DNA from: Oceanobacillus damuensis
Lineage (GTDB): Bacteria > Bacillota > Bacilli > Bacillales > Amphibacillaceae
NCBI RefSeq assembly: GCF_001618145.1
Contig: NZ_LQNF01000021.1
Span: forward strand, 1 to 64,000
Direction: 5' to 3'
DNA length: 64,000 nucleotides
The first letter of the stretch is position 1. Every line of letters starts with the position of its first letter. Positions 9,294 to 18,431 of the stretch are shown in pieces. Below the pieces are notes generated by a model. That model saw only the letters and a list, made by a program, of their open reading frames with translations. It did not search any database and was not told the DNA's origin. Both the position numbers and the translations under genes were made by a program.

Positions 9294-10451
9294 TTAGTCG
9301 TTTTCCATTGTCCTTATTTTTGAGAGTATTTCACTATTGTGCTCACCGGGATCTGGTGGAGGAAGATCATAGCTTACAGGCGTTCTGGATAGCTTCAGGG
9401 GGCTGCCAATTACTTTTACCGTGCCTGCGGTAGGATGCTCGTAATCAACAAACATTTCCCTTTCCTGTAGCTGCGGGTCCATATTTACTTCGGCAATATT
9501 TTGGATTGGTCCACAGGGAATATTATTTTCATGACACTTTCCCAGCCAGTATGCGGTTGGTTTGGTTAAAAATACTTCCTGCAACAACTTAACTAGTACA
9601 CCCCTGTGTTCAACTCTGTCTGCATTTGTGAGAAATCTCCCATCGGTTGCTAAATCAGTCTTCTCTATTATAGAACTCAGTTTTTTAAACTGATTATCAT
9701 TTCCAACTGCAATCACCATTTCTCCATCCTTTGTGGAAAATGTCTGGTATGGAACAATGTTTGCATGGCTGTTCCCAAGTGGAGAAGGGATTTTTCCGGA
9801 CATTAAATAATTGCTTCCTACATTAACGAGGGAGCTTACTGCGGAATCATAAAGTGAAATATCAAGTTTTTGTCCTATTCCGGACTGTGTTCGTTCATGT
9901 AATGCAGCCTGGATGCCAATACATGCATACAAGCCTGTTAAAATATCGGTTATTGCAACACCCATTTTTTGTGGTCCTGATTCCTCTGTGCCGGTGATGC
10001 TCATTAGTCCACTCATTGCCTGGATGATGAAATCGTAACCTGGCATATTTTTGTACGGGCCAGTCTCACCGAAGCCGGTAATAGAACAATAGATTATGCC
10101 AGGATTTATCTTCGCTGCCGTCTCATAATCCAGTCCAAATCGCTCCATCGTATCCACTTTAAAATTATTGATGATAACGTCTGACTCAGCGATCAGCTGC
10201 TTGATCATAGATATCCCTTCATCAGTTTTTAAATCGATTGTGATGCTTTTTTTATTGCGGTTTGCACAAAGATAATAGGCACTTACTCCATTTTTGAAGG
10301 GGGGACCCCATCCACGAGTTTCATCACTGCCACCGGGCGCTTCCACTTTTATCACCTCAGCACCAAGGTCACCGAGGATCATCGTGCAATATGGTCCTGC
10401 AAGCACGCGGGTAAGGTCGAGAACTTTAATGCCATTTAACGCACCAGTCAT
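9294..10451 (-). CDS. CaiB/BaiF class III CoA-transferase
   Basis: Transfers CoA between a donor acyl-CoA and a free acid through an aspartyl-CoA anhydride. 385 aa. The N-terminus GIKVLDLTRVLAGPYCTM and the AEVIKVE, NRNKKSI and FGETGPY motifs are typical. The catalytic aspartate falls at D169 (VAITDILTG), the position used by characterised family members. Given the neighbouring glutaryl-CoA-dehydrogenase-like gene and the lysine 6-dehydrogenase operon opposite, a succinyl-CoA:glutarate role like mammalian SUGCT is plausible. This is inferred from context; other dicarboxylates or carnitine-like acids are possible. RBS AAAGGAGG. First gene of the minus operon. Confidence 0.85.
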   Translation of the reverse strand: MTGALNGIKVLDLTRVLAGPYCTMILGDLGAEVIKVEAPGGSDETRGWGPPFKNGVSAYYLCANRNKKSITIDLKTDEGISMIKQLIAESDVIINNFKVDTMERFGLDYETAAKINPGIIYCSITGFGETGPYKNMPGYDFIIQAMSGLMSITGTEESGPQKMGVAITDILTGLYACIGIQAALHERTQSGIGQKLDISLYDSAVSSLVNVGSNYLMSGKIPSPLGNSHANIVPYQTFSTKDGEMVIAVGNDNQFKKLSSIIEKTDLATDGRFLTNADRVEHRGVLVKLLQEVFLTKPTAYWLGKCHENNIPCGPIQNIAEVNMDPQLQEREMFVDYEHPTAGTVKVIGSPLKLSRTPVSYDLPPPDPGEHNSEILSKIRTMEND

Positions 10452-10512
10452 ATGGAACCTCCTTTCTTAAGTGATAGCGGATCCTGCCGGCAGGGGAACT
10501 TGATATTCGCTA

Positions 10513-10652
10513 GCCGGGCGCTTGCGCTTTTGAACGTCCAGCTCCAGCGCCTACCCCCTCGAGGTCTTAAGTAGAAACTACCTGTGGCAAAGAATGCCAC
10601 TGGTAGTTTCTACTTAAGCTTGTCGGGGGTGATCAAGGCGCTTCCGCTTTTG
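10513..10652. repeat. Interspersed repeat, family B, copy 1
   Basis: Outer inverted arms GCGCTTGCGCTTTTG and AAGGCGCTTCCGCTTTTG enclose CTCCAGCGCCTACCCCCTCGA and an inner hairpin (AGTAGAAACTACC / GGTAGTTTCTACT). It is inverted relative to the copies at 19272-19425 and 44128-44306, and lacks the central CCGAAC block those contain. I recall similar sequences as common Bacillaceae intergenic repeats. Confidence 0.75.
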
Positions 10653-10657
10653 TGCCT

Positions 10658-10716
10658 AAAAAAAGCCAGCTCAAAAGAATGCAGTGTTTCTGCAATTCAA
10701 TTTGAACTGGCTTTTA
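10658..10716 (-). terminator. Terminator of mreBH
   Basis: AAAAGCCAGCTCAAA pairs with TTTGAACTGGCTTTT, with a nested GAATGCAG/CTGCAATTC hairpin. On the minus strand the stem is followed by a T-run of seven. It lies about 200 bases beyond the mreBH stop, with no gene between. Confidence 0.75.
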
Positions 10717-10922
10717 TTTGTTGATGCATTCCCTGGAAAGGGCATGCGAACAAATTAGGCAGTTAATTTTATTGTTAAGTTGCTGTCACCGTGTGTTTTA
10801 ACGTGGAATACGTTTCTGCACGGCTGGTTAGTAAAGATTATACATCATTCTGAAATATTTGTAAACGTTTTCTTTTGAAAAGTTGAGAAGCTCATACAAA
10901 AATTCTGTACGAGCTGATCAGA

Positions 10923-11930
10923 TTATTTTGCTGCTTTCTGTAATTTTCCAATCATCTTTAAAGCACGTCCAGTTCCGATTGCCACTGATTCAAGTGGGTT
11001 TGGAGCCATGTGCACTGGAACGCTGATTTCCTCAGACAGCCATTCCTGCATGCCATTTAACAGAGATCCTCCGCCTGTTAAAACAATTCCGTTATCAACG
11101 ATATCCCCGCTCAACTCAGGCGGACATTCTTCCAATGTAGCACGGATTGCTTCCAGTATTTGCTCAAGAGATTCTTTGATAGCATGATAGATTTCAGTCG
11201 AAGTGATTTCAATCGTTTTAGGCAGACCGGTAACCATGTCACGGCCTCGAATATCCATCATCGTTTCTTTATGATTTGGATGCGCATATCCGACTTCCAT
11301 TTTAATGTTCTCTGCCGTACGCTCACCGATTAGAATGTTGTAAGTCTTACGGATATGCTGAATAATTTCCTCGTCCATTTTATCTCCGCCAGTACGGACA
11401 GAGTTACAGGATACAATTCCTCCGAATGAAATGATCCCCACTTCGGAAGTTCCTCCACCAATATCCACAACCACATTTGCAATCGGTTCATCAACTGGAA
11501 GATCTGCCCCGATTGCCGCTGCAACAGGTTCTTCGATTAAATGAACATGCTTTGCTCCGTAGCTTGTCACTGCATTATGAATTGCACGTCGTTCAACAGT
11601 TGTACTGCCAGAAGGAGTACAAACGACTACTGTCGGTTTACGCATGGACATACCAAGCTTCTTGCTTACCTTTTTCAATAATTCCTTCAGCATTTGTGCC
11701 GTTACATCATAATCAGCAATGACGCCATCTTTTAAGGGACGGATGGGCACAATGTTTTTGGGTGTTTTACCGACCATTTCTTTTGCTTCTAAACCAACAG
11801 CAACTACTTGCTTTGTATTAATATCAATAGCCACAACAGAAGGCTCATTTAATACGACACCTTTTGTTTTTGAATAGATAAGAATATTTGCGGTACCTAA
11901 GTCAATTCCGATTTCTGCATTTGAAAACAT
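10923..11930 (-). CDS. mreBH: MreB-like actin homologue MreBH
   Basis: Cytoplasmic actin-like ATPase that polymerises under the membrane and guides lateral cell-wall synthesis; in B. subtilis MreBH directs the wall hydrolase LytE. 335 aa with the phosphate-1 motif [23 protein letters not shown] (phosphate-2) and [10 protein letters not shown] (adenosine site). The opening [21 protein letters not shown] and the single-gene context match MreBH better than the mreBCD-operon MreB or Mbl. A TTG five codons upstream is excluded because it lies inside the GGAGG ribosome binding site, so ATG 11930 is the start. The B. subtilis gene responds to SigI; no SigI promoter was identified here. Confidence 0.85.
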   Translation of the reverse strand: MFSNAEIGIDLGTANILIYSKTKGVVLNEPSVVAIDINTKQVVAVGLEAKEMVGKTPKNIVPIRPLKDGVIADYDVTAQMLKELLKKVSKKLGMSMRKPTVVVCTPSGSTTVERRAIHNAVTSYGAKHVHLIEEPVAAAIGADLPVDEPIANVVVDIGGGTSEVGIISFGGIVSCNSVRTGGDKMDEEIIQHIRKTYNILIGERTAENIKMEVGYAHPNHKETMMDIRGRDMVTGLPKTIEITSTEIYHAIKESLEQILEAIRATLEECPPELSGDIVDNGIVLTGGGSLLNGMQEWLSEEISVPVHMAPNPLESVAIGTGRALKMIGKLQKAAK

Positions 11931-12386
11931 TTTATGTTCCTCCAATAATGAGAGATTATATTATAACACTTCTATAGGAAATAACCGTTTCAGGGTAATT
12001 TTCTTCCTGTATCCGACTGGAAAGGTTTAATTGATTTTCCGATTTAAATAAAGAACGTTACTCTTAAAATTAAAACACTCAGAGAGGGAAAATCAAGTGA
12101 CATTTTGGTTACAAAATATTGCAGGTTGTAACATAAACCCTTGTTATAAAAGGTGTCAACTCCATCTTTGTAGTAATATCTTCCTGCACGATAAACATTT
12201 TCCACAAGAACCGAAATAAGGTTATCAAACATTGCTATAGAAGATAAGGTTTTGAGATTGATAGGTAAAATTGTCCATAACAAAATAGCTAATATGGTAA
12301 TCCCTTCCTCAATTATTACAAAAATCGTGTGATAAGATAATTTTGCACAGAAAAACAACAACAAAAATCAAAGGAGAGTGCATGGA
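11931..12386. other. Divergent intergenic region between mreBH and the CAP gene
   Basis: AT-rich, 456 bases, without a supportable gene. It must hold the promoters of both flanking genes, but no pair of -35/-10 boxes stands out. An AAGGAGAG RBS ends it at 12371-12378. The minus-strand ORF covering 12044-12364 has no RBS or recognisable product. Confidence 0.5.
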
Positions 12387-13292
12387 ATGTTTAAGAAAAT
12401 AGGAGTTGTAACAGCACTATCAGCAACTTTATTATTCGGTGGAGCTTTTTCATCAAATGCCGAGGCTTCAGCAGATCAAAATCAGTCATTCAATACTTTA
12501 TATAAAGCTTATTATTCTGTGAATGGAGATGCTGACGTAGTTTCAGAGAACGATATTCAAGGACTATTGGATAACGTATTAAATAGATTCGATATAAATT
12601 GGAACGACATCGATTGGCAGTCACTTAAAATAGAAGAAGAGAAAGAAAATAATGAAGAAGCAGCAGAAAAACAATCTGAACCAGAGAAAGTAACTGAGAA
12701 AGAAGAACCTGCAAAAGAAGAACCAGTTCAGGAACAACCAGCAGCAGAAAAGCCTGTTGAAGAAGAACCAGTAAAACAAGAACAACCGAAACAAGAACAA
12801 CCAAAACAAGAACAACCGAAACAAGAACAACCAGAAGCACCAGCACAACAACCAACTCAACAACCGGCACAACCACAAGAGCAACCTAGCCAAAATCAAG
12901 AACAATCACAACAATTAAGCCAATTCGAGCAAGAAGTAGTAGAATTGACTAACCAAGAAAGAGCAAAACAAGGTTTGGCTGCATTGCAAATCGATACAGA
13001 ATTAAGTAAAGTAGCTCGTGAAAAATCACGTGACATGGCAGTAAACAACTATTTCGATCATAATAGCCCAACACATGGTTCACCATTTGATATGATGAAG
13101 AGCTATGGCATCTCCTACAAGACTGCTGGTGAAAACATTGCAAAAGGACAACGTACACCTGCAGAAGTGGTAAACGCTTGGATGAATAGTGAAGGTCACC
13201 GTGCAAATATCCTAAATGGTAACTACACACACATCGGAGTAGGTTATGTTGAACAAGGTAATCACTGGACACAGCAATTTATCGGGAAGTAA
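12387..13292 (+). CDS. Secreted CAP/SCP-domain protein, YkwD type
   Basis: Exported protein of 301 aa. An N-terminal signal peptide (hydrophobic 5-20, likely cleavage after NAEASA) is followed by a mixed segment, an acidic then Gln/Pro/Glu/Lys low-complexity linker (about 75-180) with four perfect KQEQP units, and a C-terminal CAP domain (about 185-301) with VVELTNQERAKQGL, HNSPTHGSPF, AGENIAKGQ and WMNSEGHRANI. This is the B. subtilis YkwD layout; the function of the bacterial group is not established, though surface or spore-coat roles are discussed. ATG 12387 has AAGGAGAG eight bases upstream and replaces the GTG nine bases earlier. The KQEQP repeat is a likely site of slippage length variation. 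Confidence 0.85.
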   Translation: MFKKIGVVTALSATLLFGGAFSSNAEASADQNQSFNTLYKAYYSVNGDADVVSENDIQGLLDNVLNRFDINWNDIDWQSLKIEEEKENNEEAAEKQSEPEKVTEKEEPAKEEPVQEQPAAEKPVEEEPVKQEQPKQEQPKQEQPKQEQPEAPAQQPTQQPAQPQEQPSQNQEQSQQLSQFEQEVVELTNQERAKQGLAALQIDTELSKVAREKSRDMAVNNYFDHNSPTHGSPFDMMKSYGISYKTAGENIAKGQRTPAEVVNAWMNSEGHRANILNGNYTHIGVGYVEQGNHWTQQFIGK

Positions 13293-13410
13293 TGTTCAAA
13301 GTCAAGGAATCCTGTCAGCGATGTAATGACTGCTCCCTGCTGAACGTGTGGGGCGTAGATGTTAATCACAGGACCATGGCGTAACTTTAATTAAATAGCA
13401 TTTACTTTTT

Positions 13411-13438
13411 GAGACCAGCTTAGGCTGGTCTCTTTTTT
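13411..13438 (+). terminator. Terminator after the CAP gene
   Basis: GAGACCAGC / GCTGGTCTC stem with a 4-base loop and TTTTTT. It lies about 120 bases downstream of the stop, so a 3' untranslated region of that length is likely. Confidence 0.85.
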
Positions 13439-13439
13439 G

Positions 13440-13471
13440 GCAAGTAAGAAATTATAAACTTTCTTACTTGC
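13440..13471. repeat. Perfect 12-bp inverted repeat next to a terminator
   Basis: GCAAGTAAGAAA, 8-base loop, TTTCTTACTTGC, directly after the terminator. It lacks a T-run, so it may be an operator, an mRNA-stabilising hairpin or a second termination element for read-through. Confidence 0.6.
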
Positions 13472-13703
13472 ATAAGTGCAACTAAGGCTGTCACCGAAAG
13501 GCTTTTTGCTGACAACCAAGTTTTCTAATGCTCTCTTAAGCTATTATACTTGTGAATAACACTGTTATTGCCGTTTTGCACGTCAAATTAAAACCGTTTT
13601 TGATTTCCCGGATCTCTTATTAATTTTGCACGAAAATGGGTAAAATAGAAGGATACAGGGTATACCCCAAATACAGAGACATATCACTAATGAGGTGTAG
13701 TAA

Positions 13704-14699
13704 ATGGTACAAGGGTCAGCTAATTTAAATACAGAAGTCAATGAAAAATGGCTGCAGGAATATATCGACAGCTGGGTGGATTTTTTTAAGAAGCAGACTG
13801 TTGACGGAGAGGTGGCCGACTACATACCTATACTGGCAAGAGCAGACCAGGAAGCGCTGGGGATTTCGATTATAGGAAAAAACGGACTAACCATCAGGTC
13901 GGGCATTACAGAGGAAAAGTTTACAATCCAAAGCATTTCAAAAGTGCTGACATTTATTGTAGCATGTATGGAAAGAGGGTTGGCCTATGTGCTGAATCGT
14001 GTCGATGTAGAACCAACAGGGGAAGCCTTCAACTCCATCATGCATTTGCAAATATCTCAGCCTAAAAAACCGTTTAATCCATTGGTCAATTCCGGAGCCC
14101 TTACCGTATCATCCATGCTTGAGGGAAAGACCTCTGACCAAAAATTGGAGACACTTTTCCTCCTCTTAGAAAAAATAATCGGCTATCGTCCGGAGTTAAA
14201 TATTGAGACATATGAATCTGAACGGGATACCTCCATGAGAAACCGTGCGATCGGTTACTATTTATTGGAGGGAGGCTATCTGGAATCTGATCTTGGAATA
14301 ACCTTGGAAACATATTTTAAGCAATGTTCCATCGAAATAACTATTGATGACCTTGCGAGAATCGGCTTAGTATTGTCAAATGACGGCTTTGACCCATATA
14401 CAAATGAAGAGATCATACCACGGGCAATAAGCCGTCTTGCAAAAGCAATGATGTTAACTTGTGGAATGTATGATGCATCAGGTAAATTTGCAGCTTACGT
14501 CGGTATTCCTGCAAAAAGTGGTGTTTCTGGTGGGATAATGGCAGTCGTGCCGCCAAGGGTGAGGGAGGATGACTTTCCATTTCTTGATGGGTGCGGAATT
14601 GGTGTCTATGGACCTTCCCTTGACAAACAGGGTAACAGCATTGCTGGAATTAAATTATTGAAGCATATTGCCAATCAATGGGATTTTAGCTTATTTTAG
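13704..14699 (+). CDS. glsA: Glutaminase, serine-dependent beta-lactamase-fold
   Basis: Hydrolyses L-glutamine to glutamate and ammonia in the cytosol. 331 aa, within the range of the GlsA family. The catalytic S77-x-x-K80 dyad lies in FTIQSISKVLTFI. Other family landmarks are NPLVNSGAL, RNRAIGYYL near 160, MLTCGMYDASG and AKSGVSGGIMAVVP. ATG has GAGGTG ahead. In B. subtilis glsA pairs with glnT, the glutamine transporter; here no transporter gene is adjacent, although an alanine/sodium symporter of the same AgcS family lies on the opposite strand 0.8 kb away. Monocistronic or weakly linked to the next gene. Confidence 0.92.
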   Translation: MVQGSANLNTEVNEKWLQEYIDSWVDFFKKQTVDGEVADYIPILARADQEALGISIIGKNGLTIRSGITEEKFTIQSISKVLTFIVACMERGLAYVLNRVDVEPTGEAFNSIMHLQISQPKKPFNPLVNSGALTVSSMLEGKTSDQKLETLFLLLEKIIGYRPELNIETYESERDTSMRNRAIGYYLLEGGYLESDLGITLETYFKQCSIEITIDDLARIGLVLSNDGFDPYTNEEIIPRAISRLAKAMMLTCGMYDASGKFAAYVGIPAKSGVSGGIMAVVPPRVREDDFPFLDGCGIGVYGPSLDKQGNSIAGIKLLKHIANQWDFSLF

Positions 14700-14763
14700 C
14701 AACTAAAGCATACGCCGAAGAAGCTTGGTGCATGCCAAATTTTCTGAACGGGAGGGAGACAGG

Positions 14764-15429
14764 ATGTGCGGAAGATATACTTTGCTCGCTGATGAACTCG
14801 AAATATTGGATGAATATGGTCTGGATGAAAGTATTGATTCATTTCATCCAAGTTATAATGTAGCACCCGGACAAAATGTGCTTGCTATTATAAATGATGG
14901 TGAAAAAAGAAGGGCAGGTCATTTACGGTGGGGGCTGGTGCCTTCCTGGGCAGAAAACGAGAAAATTGGTTTTAAAATGATTAATGCCAGAAGTGAAACT
15001 GCGAATGAAAAGCCTAGTTTTAAAAAACTAATGGCCCGGAAAAGATGTTTAATTGTGGCTGATAGTTTTTATGAATGGAAAAAAACAGAGAACGAAAAGC
15101 AGCCGAAGAGAATCCAAGTAAAAGACCGGAAACTTTTTACGTTTGCAGGTCTCTGGGATAAGTGGGTTCAGGAGGATAAAACTCTATTTACATGTACGAT
15201 ATTAACCAAAGAGGCAAATCACTTTATGCAGGACATTCATCATCGCATGCCAATCATTTTGCCTAAAGACAATGAGGATGATTGGATCCAGCCGAATCAG
15301 CTGCAGCCGGATGAAGCTAAACAATTATTAATGAGTTTTGAGGATGAAGAATTTATTGCATACAATGTGGACTCTTATGTCAATTCGGCTAAAAACAATG
15401 ACCCGCTATGCATCGAGCCGATTGCATAA
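14764..15429 (+). CDS. SRAP/YedK-type abasic-site processing protein
   Basis: SOS-response-associated protein that covalently captures abasic sites in single-stranded DNA through Cys2, based on work on YedK and HMCES. The start must be ATG 14764, giving MCGRYT with the essential Cys at position 2 after removal of Met; GGGAGGGAG precedes it. Visible landmarks are NARSET, the active-site Glu in SFYEWKK, FTILTKEAN-like CTILTKEAN, and HHRMPIIL with the catalytic His. 221 aa is the normal length. It lies 65 bases after glsA and ends at a strong bidirectional terminator. Confidence 0.9.
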   Translation: MCGRYTLLADELEILDEYGLDESIDSFHPSYNVAPGQNVLAIINDGEKRRAGHLRWGLVPSWAENEKIGFKMINARSETANEKPSFKKLMARKRCLIVADSFYEWKKTENEKQPKRIQVKDRKLFTFAGLWDKWVQEDKTLFTCTILTKEANHFMQDIHHRMPIILPKDNEDDWIQPNQLQPDEAKQLLMSFEDEEFIAYNVDSYVNSAKNNDPLCIEPIA

Positions 15430-15437
15430 ACAGCATA

Positions 15438-15474
15438 GGTGGCTATCCAAGAGATGTCAGGATAGCCACCTTTT
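15438..15474. terminator. Convergent bidirectional terminator
   Basis: GGTGGCTATCC / GGATAGCCACC stem of 11 bp with TTTT following on plus. It lies between the convergent SRAP gene and the symporter gene. Confidence 0.88.
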
Positions 15475-15477
15475 CAT

Positions 15478-16842
15478 TTATGCTGACTTCGCTTTTGCAG
15501 CTTTCTCAGCTTCCTTTTCCTCTTTCGCCACTTTCATAAATTTCTTCGTTTCATATACGATCACACCGGATAGTCCCAACAGACCAATCAGGTTCGGAAT
15601 TGCCATCAATGCGTTCATGATGTCAGCCATCAGCCATACTACATCAATTAATTCGATTGCTCCGTAGAATACAACCAGCACGAAAAAAATCCGATAGATG
15701 GAAATGGCTTTGTCGTTCTTAAACAGATAGCCAAAACATTTCTCGCCATAATATGACCAGCCGACAAGAGTCGAAAATGCGAAGAACACGATGGCAATCG
15801 ATACTAAGTATCCGCCAGCATCACCTAAAAATGCAGAGAATGATGCACTTGTTAAAGGCGCTCCATCCAACCCGCCGGAATACATATTAGCCATAACGAG
15901 AGTGATACCTGTGATTGAACAAACGATAATCGTATCAAAAAGCACCTGTGTCATGGATACGAGACCTTGTCGTCCCGGATAGTCTGTCTTTGCTGCAGCT
16001 GCCGCAATTGGTGCAGATCCAAGACCAGCTTCATTGGAGAATACACCACGGGCAACCCCGTATCTAATGACAGTTCCCAATATCCCCCCGCCTATAGCAC
16101 TTCCCGTAAACGCATCAGAAAAAATAAGTCCGATAGCAGCAGGAATCAGATCCAGGTTCAATACCATAATCACTAAACCACCGATAATATAAAATAATGC
16201 CATAATCGGCACGAAAAATGCAGTAACTCTACCGATACTCTTAATTCCTCCAAGAATTACCAAGCCAGTCAGGATAGTTAGGACAATACCTGTAACCCAG
16301 GTAGGAACACTAAAGGATGATTCTAATACATCAGAAACAGAATTGGACTGAACCATATTGCCAATTCCGAATGCTGCGATAGCACCGAAGACGGCAAAAA
16401 TGACACCTAACCATTTTGCATTGAGGCCTCTTTCAAGGTAATACATTGGTCCACCTGACATTTCCCCTTTGCTGTTAACGACGCGATATTTAACAGCCAG
16501 TACAGCCTCGCCATATTTCGTCGCCATTCCGAATAGGGCTGTAATCCACATCCAAAATACTGCCCCAGGGCCACCAGCAACTACTGCTGTTGCTACCCCG
16601 ACAATATTACCGGTCCCTATGGTGGCGGCCATTGCGGTTGTCAGTGCCTGATAGTGGCTAATGTCACCTTTCGACTCTTTATCTTGTCTTTTCGGGCTGA
16701 ATGCATATTTCAAAGCATAAGGTAATGCTTTGATTTGCAGAAAACCCAGTCTGAAAGTTAAATATAAACCAGTTCCAACAATTAAAATCAATGTTGGAGG
16801 ACCCCAAACAAAGCCACTAATTTCATTAAGTATATCCAGCAT
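15478..16842 (-). CDS. Alanine/glycine:sodium symporter, AgcS family
   Basis: Inner-membrane symporter importing alanine, glycine or glutamine with Na+. 454 aa and about 11 hydrophobic segments. Signature stretches are ATIGTGNIVGVATA near 78-92, GGPGAVFWMW, GGPMYYLERG and YGVARGVFSNEAGLGSAPIAAAAA. The ORF extends 27 codons upstream, but ATG 16842 has GAGGAGG directly before it and starts at the usual MLDILNEISG. The C-terminal tail is Ala/Lys/Glu-rich and cytosolic. GlnT (glutamine) is a possible identity given glsA nearby, but this is not resolvable by sequence reading. Monocistronic. Confidence 0.88.
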   Translation of the reverse strand: MLDILNEISGFVWGPPTLILIVGTGLYLTFRLGFLQIKALPYALKYAFSPKRQDKESKGDISHYQALTTAMAATIGTGNIVGVATAVVAGGPGAVFWMWITALFGMATKYGEAVLAVKYRVVNSKGEMSGGPMYYLERGLNAKWLGVIFAVFGAIAAFGIGNMVQSNSVSDVLESSFSVPTWVTGIVLTILTGLVILGGIKSIGRVTAFFVPIMALFYIIGGLVIMVLNLDLIPAAIGLIFSDAFTGSAIGGGILGTVIRYGVARGVFSNEAGLGSAPIAAAAAKTDYPGRQGLVSMTQVLFDTIIVCSITGITLVMANMYSGGLDGAPLTSASFSAFLGDAGGYLVSIAIVFFAFSTLVGWSYYGEKCFGYLFKNDKAISIYRIFFVLVVFYGAIELIDVVWLMADIMNALMAIPNLIGLLGLSGVIVYETKKFMKVAKEEKEAEKAAKAKSA

Positions 16843-17090
16843 ATCGTTTCCTCCTCTATCTAGTATACTATTAAATATTCCGAAAATTGCACGTTTTGTC
16901 AAGTGTGATTTGAAAATTCCCAAAAGATAATCGTTTCTGATTTCCCTCTAACTTTAAATTTTTATCTAAAAAGCTGGAACTCCGGCTACTCGTCTCACCG
17001 AAAAAAAGTAGAGATTGCAGAAAATGTGTAAACTGCGACGTAACTGCTATTTGTGTTAGAACTTGTAACGAACAAAGGAAGCAAGTTACT

Positions 17091-17412
17091 TCGGCGACCG
17101 CTCGGGGAAATACACTGCGCTTTCCACGGGCGGCTGGTGAGCCTCTTCATGCTACGCATTTCAGTGTCTCACCTATGCCTCTCTTCCCGTAGGAGTCTCC
17201 GTGTATTTCCCCGAGCTGGTTAGAGGATTGCTTATTATTATTTCATATATAACAGCTAAAATAACATCATACAACTACACCAGTCCGGGATTGCTCTGGC
17301 CGGTGACTCCTGCGGGAATAGCACGTGTCCGAAGACCCCGCAGAGCGGTTTTCTCGAGGAGGCCGAGGCCGTGCCCGCGGAAAGCATCCGCCCAGAGCGA
17401 TCCCGGACGGCG
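17091..17412. repeat. Interspersed GC-rich repeat, family A, copy 2
   Basis: Same two-module organisation and same orientation as the copy at 4222-4546, with strong identity in both modules and weak identity in the AT-rich linker. The sequence at 17024-17046 (GTGTAAACTGCG then GTAACT) is the inverse of the right flank of copy 1, hinting at a longer element with inverted ends. Short ORFs in it are not genes. The rest of 16843-17609 holds nothing else that I recognise. Confidence 0.8.
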
Positions 17413-17555
17413 ACAAGAGCACAATTATGGTGATATATCTCCAGTTACTTCACATTTTATATCAACTATGCAGGAGCAAAAGCAGCAATAATAACGAAAA
17501 TTGATTAACCTCAAACAAGCAATTTAATTAAATCGAAAAAAACCGAATACATACT

Positions 17556-17585
17556 TTGCTTATTGATTAGAAAGTTGCTTATAAT
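17556..17585 (+). promoter_or_regulatory. Likely promoter of the yfkJ-yfkI-yfkH operon
   Basis: TTGCTT (17556-17561), 18 bases, TATAAT (17580-17585). The -10 is perfect. It lies about 25 bases before the yfkJ start. Confidence 0.55.
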
Positions 17586-17609
17586 ATATTTAAAAGCAAG
17601 AAAGGTGTT

Positions 17610-18089
17610 ATGATAATGATACGTGTATTATTTGTCTGCTTAGGTAATATTTGCCGCTCACCGATGGCGGAAGCTATATTTCGGGATCTGGTGAAAAAGG
17701 AGAATCTTCCTGATAAAATTGAAGTGGATTCCGGTGGGACCGGTGATTGGCATGTGGGAAGTGTACCACACGAAGGTACCAGGTCAATGCTGGATCAGGA
17801 AAATATTTCTTATGAAGGCTTGCTGGCCCGACAGGTTGAGGAAAACGATTGGGATGAGTTTGATTATATTATCGCAATGGATGAACAAAATATCCAAAAC
17901 CTGGGCAACATACGGAAAGAAGACGATTCTATCGTGGTGGCAAAACTAATGGATTTTGTCGAAAATCCGGAGGTTGCAGATATTCCTGACCCGTATTTTA
18001 CAGGGAATTTTGACTATACCTATCAGCTGGTATCAGCTGGGTGTACTCATTTACTTAATCACATAAAATCTAAACATGATCTAAATTAA
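17610..18089 (+). CDS. yfkJ: Low-molecular-weight protein-tyrosine phosphatase YfkJ
   Basis: Cytosolic phosphotyrosine phosphatase using a cysteinyl-phosphate intermediate. The P-loop VCLGNICRSPMAEA carries nucleophile C10 and R16, and the general acid is the first Asp of DPYFTG (about residue 127). 159 aa is full length. Gene order yfkJ-yfkI-yfkH is as in B. subtilis, where YfkJ is one of two such enzymes and is linked to ethanol and stress resistance. Two ATGs, six bases apart, are both plausible. The following gene starts 15 bases after the stop. Confidence 0.9.
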   Translation: MIMIRVLFVCLGNICRSPMAEAIFRDLVKKENLPDKIEVDSGGTGDWHVGSVPHEGTRSMLDQENISYEGLLARQVEENDWDEFDYIIAMDEQNIQNLGNIRKEDDSIVVAKLMDFVENPEVADIPDPYFTGNFDYTYQLVSAGCTHLLNHIKSKHDLN

Positions 18090-18103
18090 AGGAGAGAATG
18101 GAA

Positions 18104-18400
18104 ATGGGAAAACGTAAACTTTTATTAGGTATTACAGTTGGAGCGGCGGTTGGTGGAGTAACTGCATTATTTGATAGAGATACTAGGGAGTATGCAAAAG
18201 AAAAACTGGTATCAGCCCGGACAAGCTCTTCGTATTTTATGAATCATCCTTCCGAGGCCATCCATAACCTAAGAGATACTTTCGATCAGTTAAATCAAAC
18301 ATTTGCAAATGGTGCAGAAAATGCTATTAATGCATTGGAGCAAGTAGAAACCACGTTGGACAAAGTTACGAATAAAAAAGAAGTTAATGAAATAGAGTAA
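18104..18400 (+). CDS. yfkI: YfkI-like protein, YtxH-type N-terminus
   Basis: 98 aa. The N-terminus KRKLLLGITVGAAVGGVTAL is a glycine-rich hydrophobic segment like the membrane-touching start of YtxH/gas-vesicle-like general stress proteins. It is followed by a charged helical region, with amphipathic heptads likely in the C-terminal half. Start ATG 18104 is chosen because GGAGAG (18091-18096) is seven bases before it; the ATG at 18098 is too close. Identification rests mainly on position between yfkJ and yfkH. Molecular function unknown. Confidence 0.75.
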   Translation: MGKRKLLLGITVGAAVGGVTALFDRDTREYAKEKLVSARTSSSYFMNHPSEAIHNLRDTFDQLNQTFANGAENAINALEQVETTLDKVTNKKEVNEIE

Positions 18401-18431
18401 AAGAATTACATTATTATGGGGAGCGGGTGTC

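Noticed and set aside
11931-12386. c-di-AMP (ydaO) riboswitch upstream of the cell-surface CAP gene
   Set aside because: Considered because wall genes often have one; the characteristic paired loops are not recognisable.
12621-12905. Long Leu/Phe/Val-rich minus-strand ORFs
   Set aside because: Antisense shadow of the CAP protein's Gln/Glu/Lys/Pro linker.
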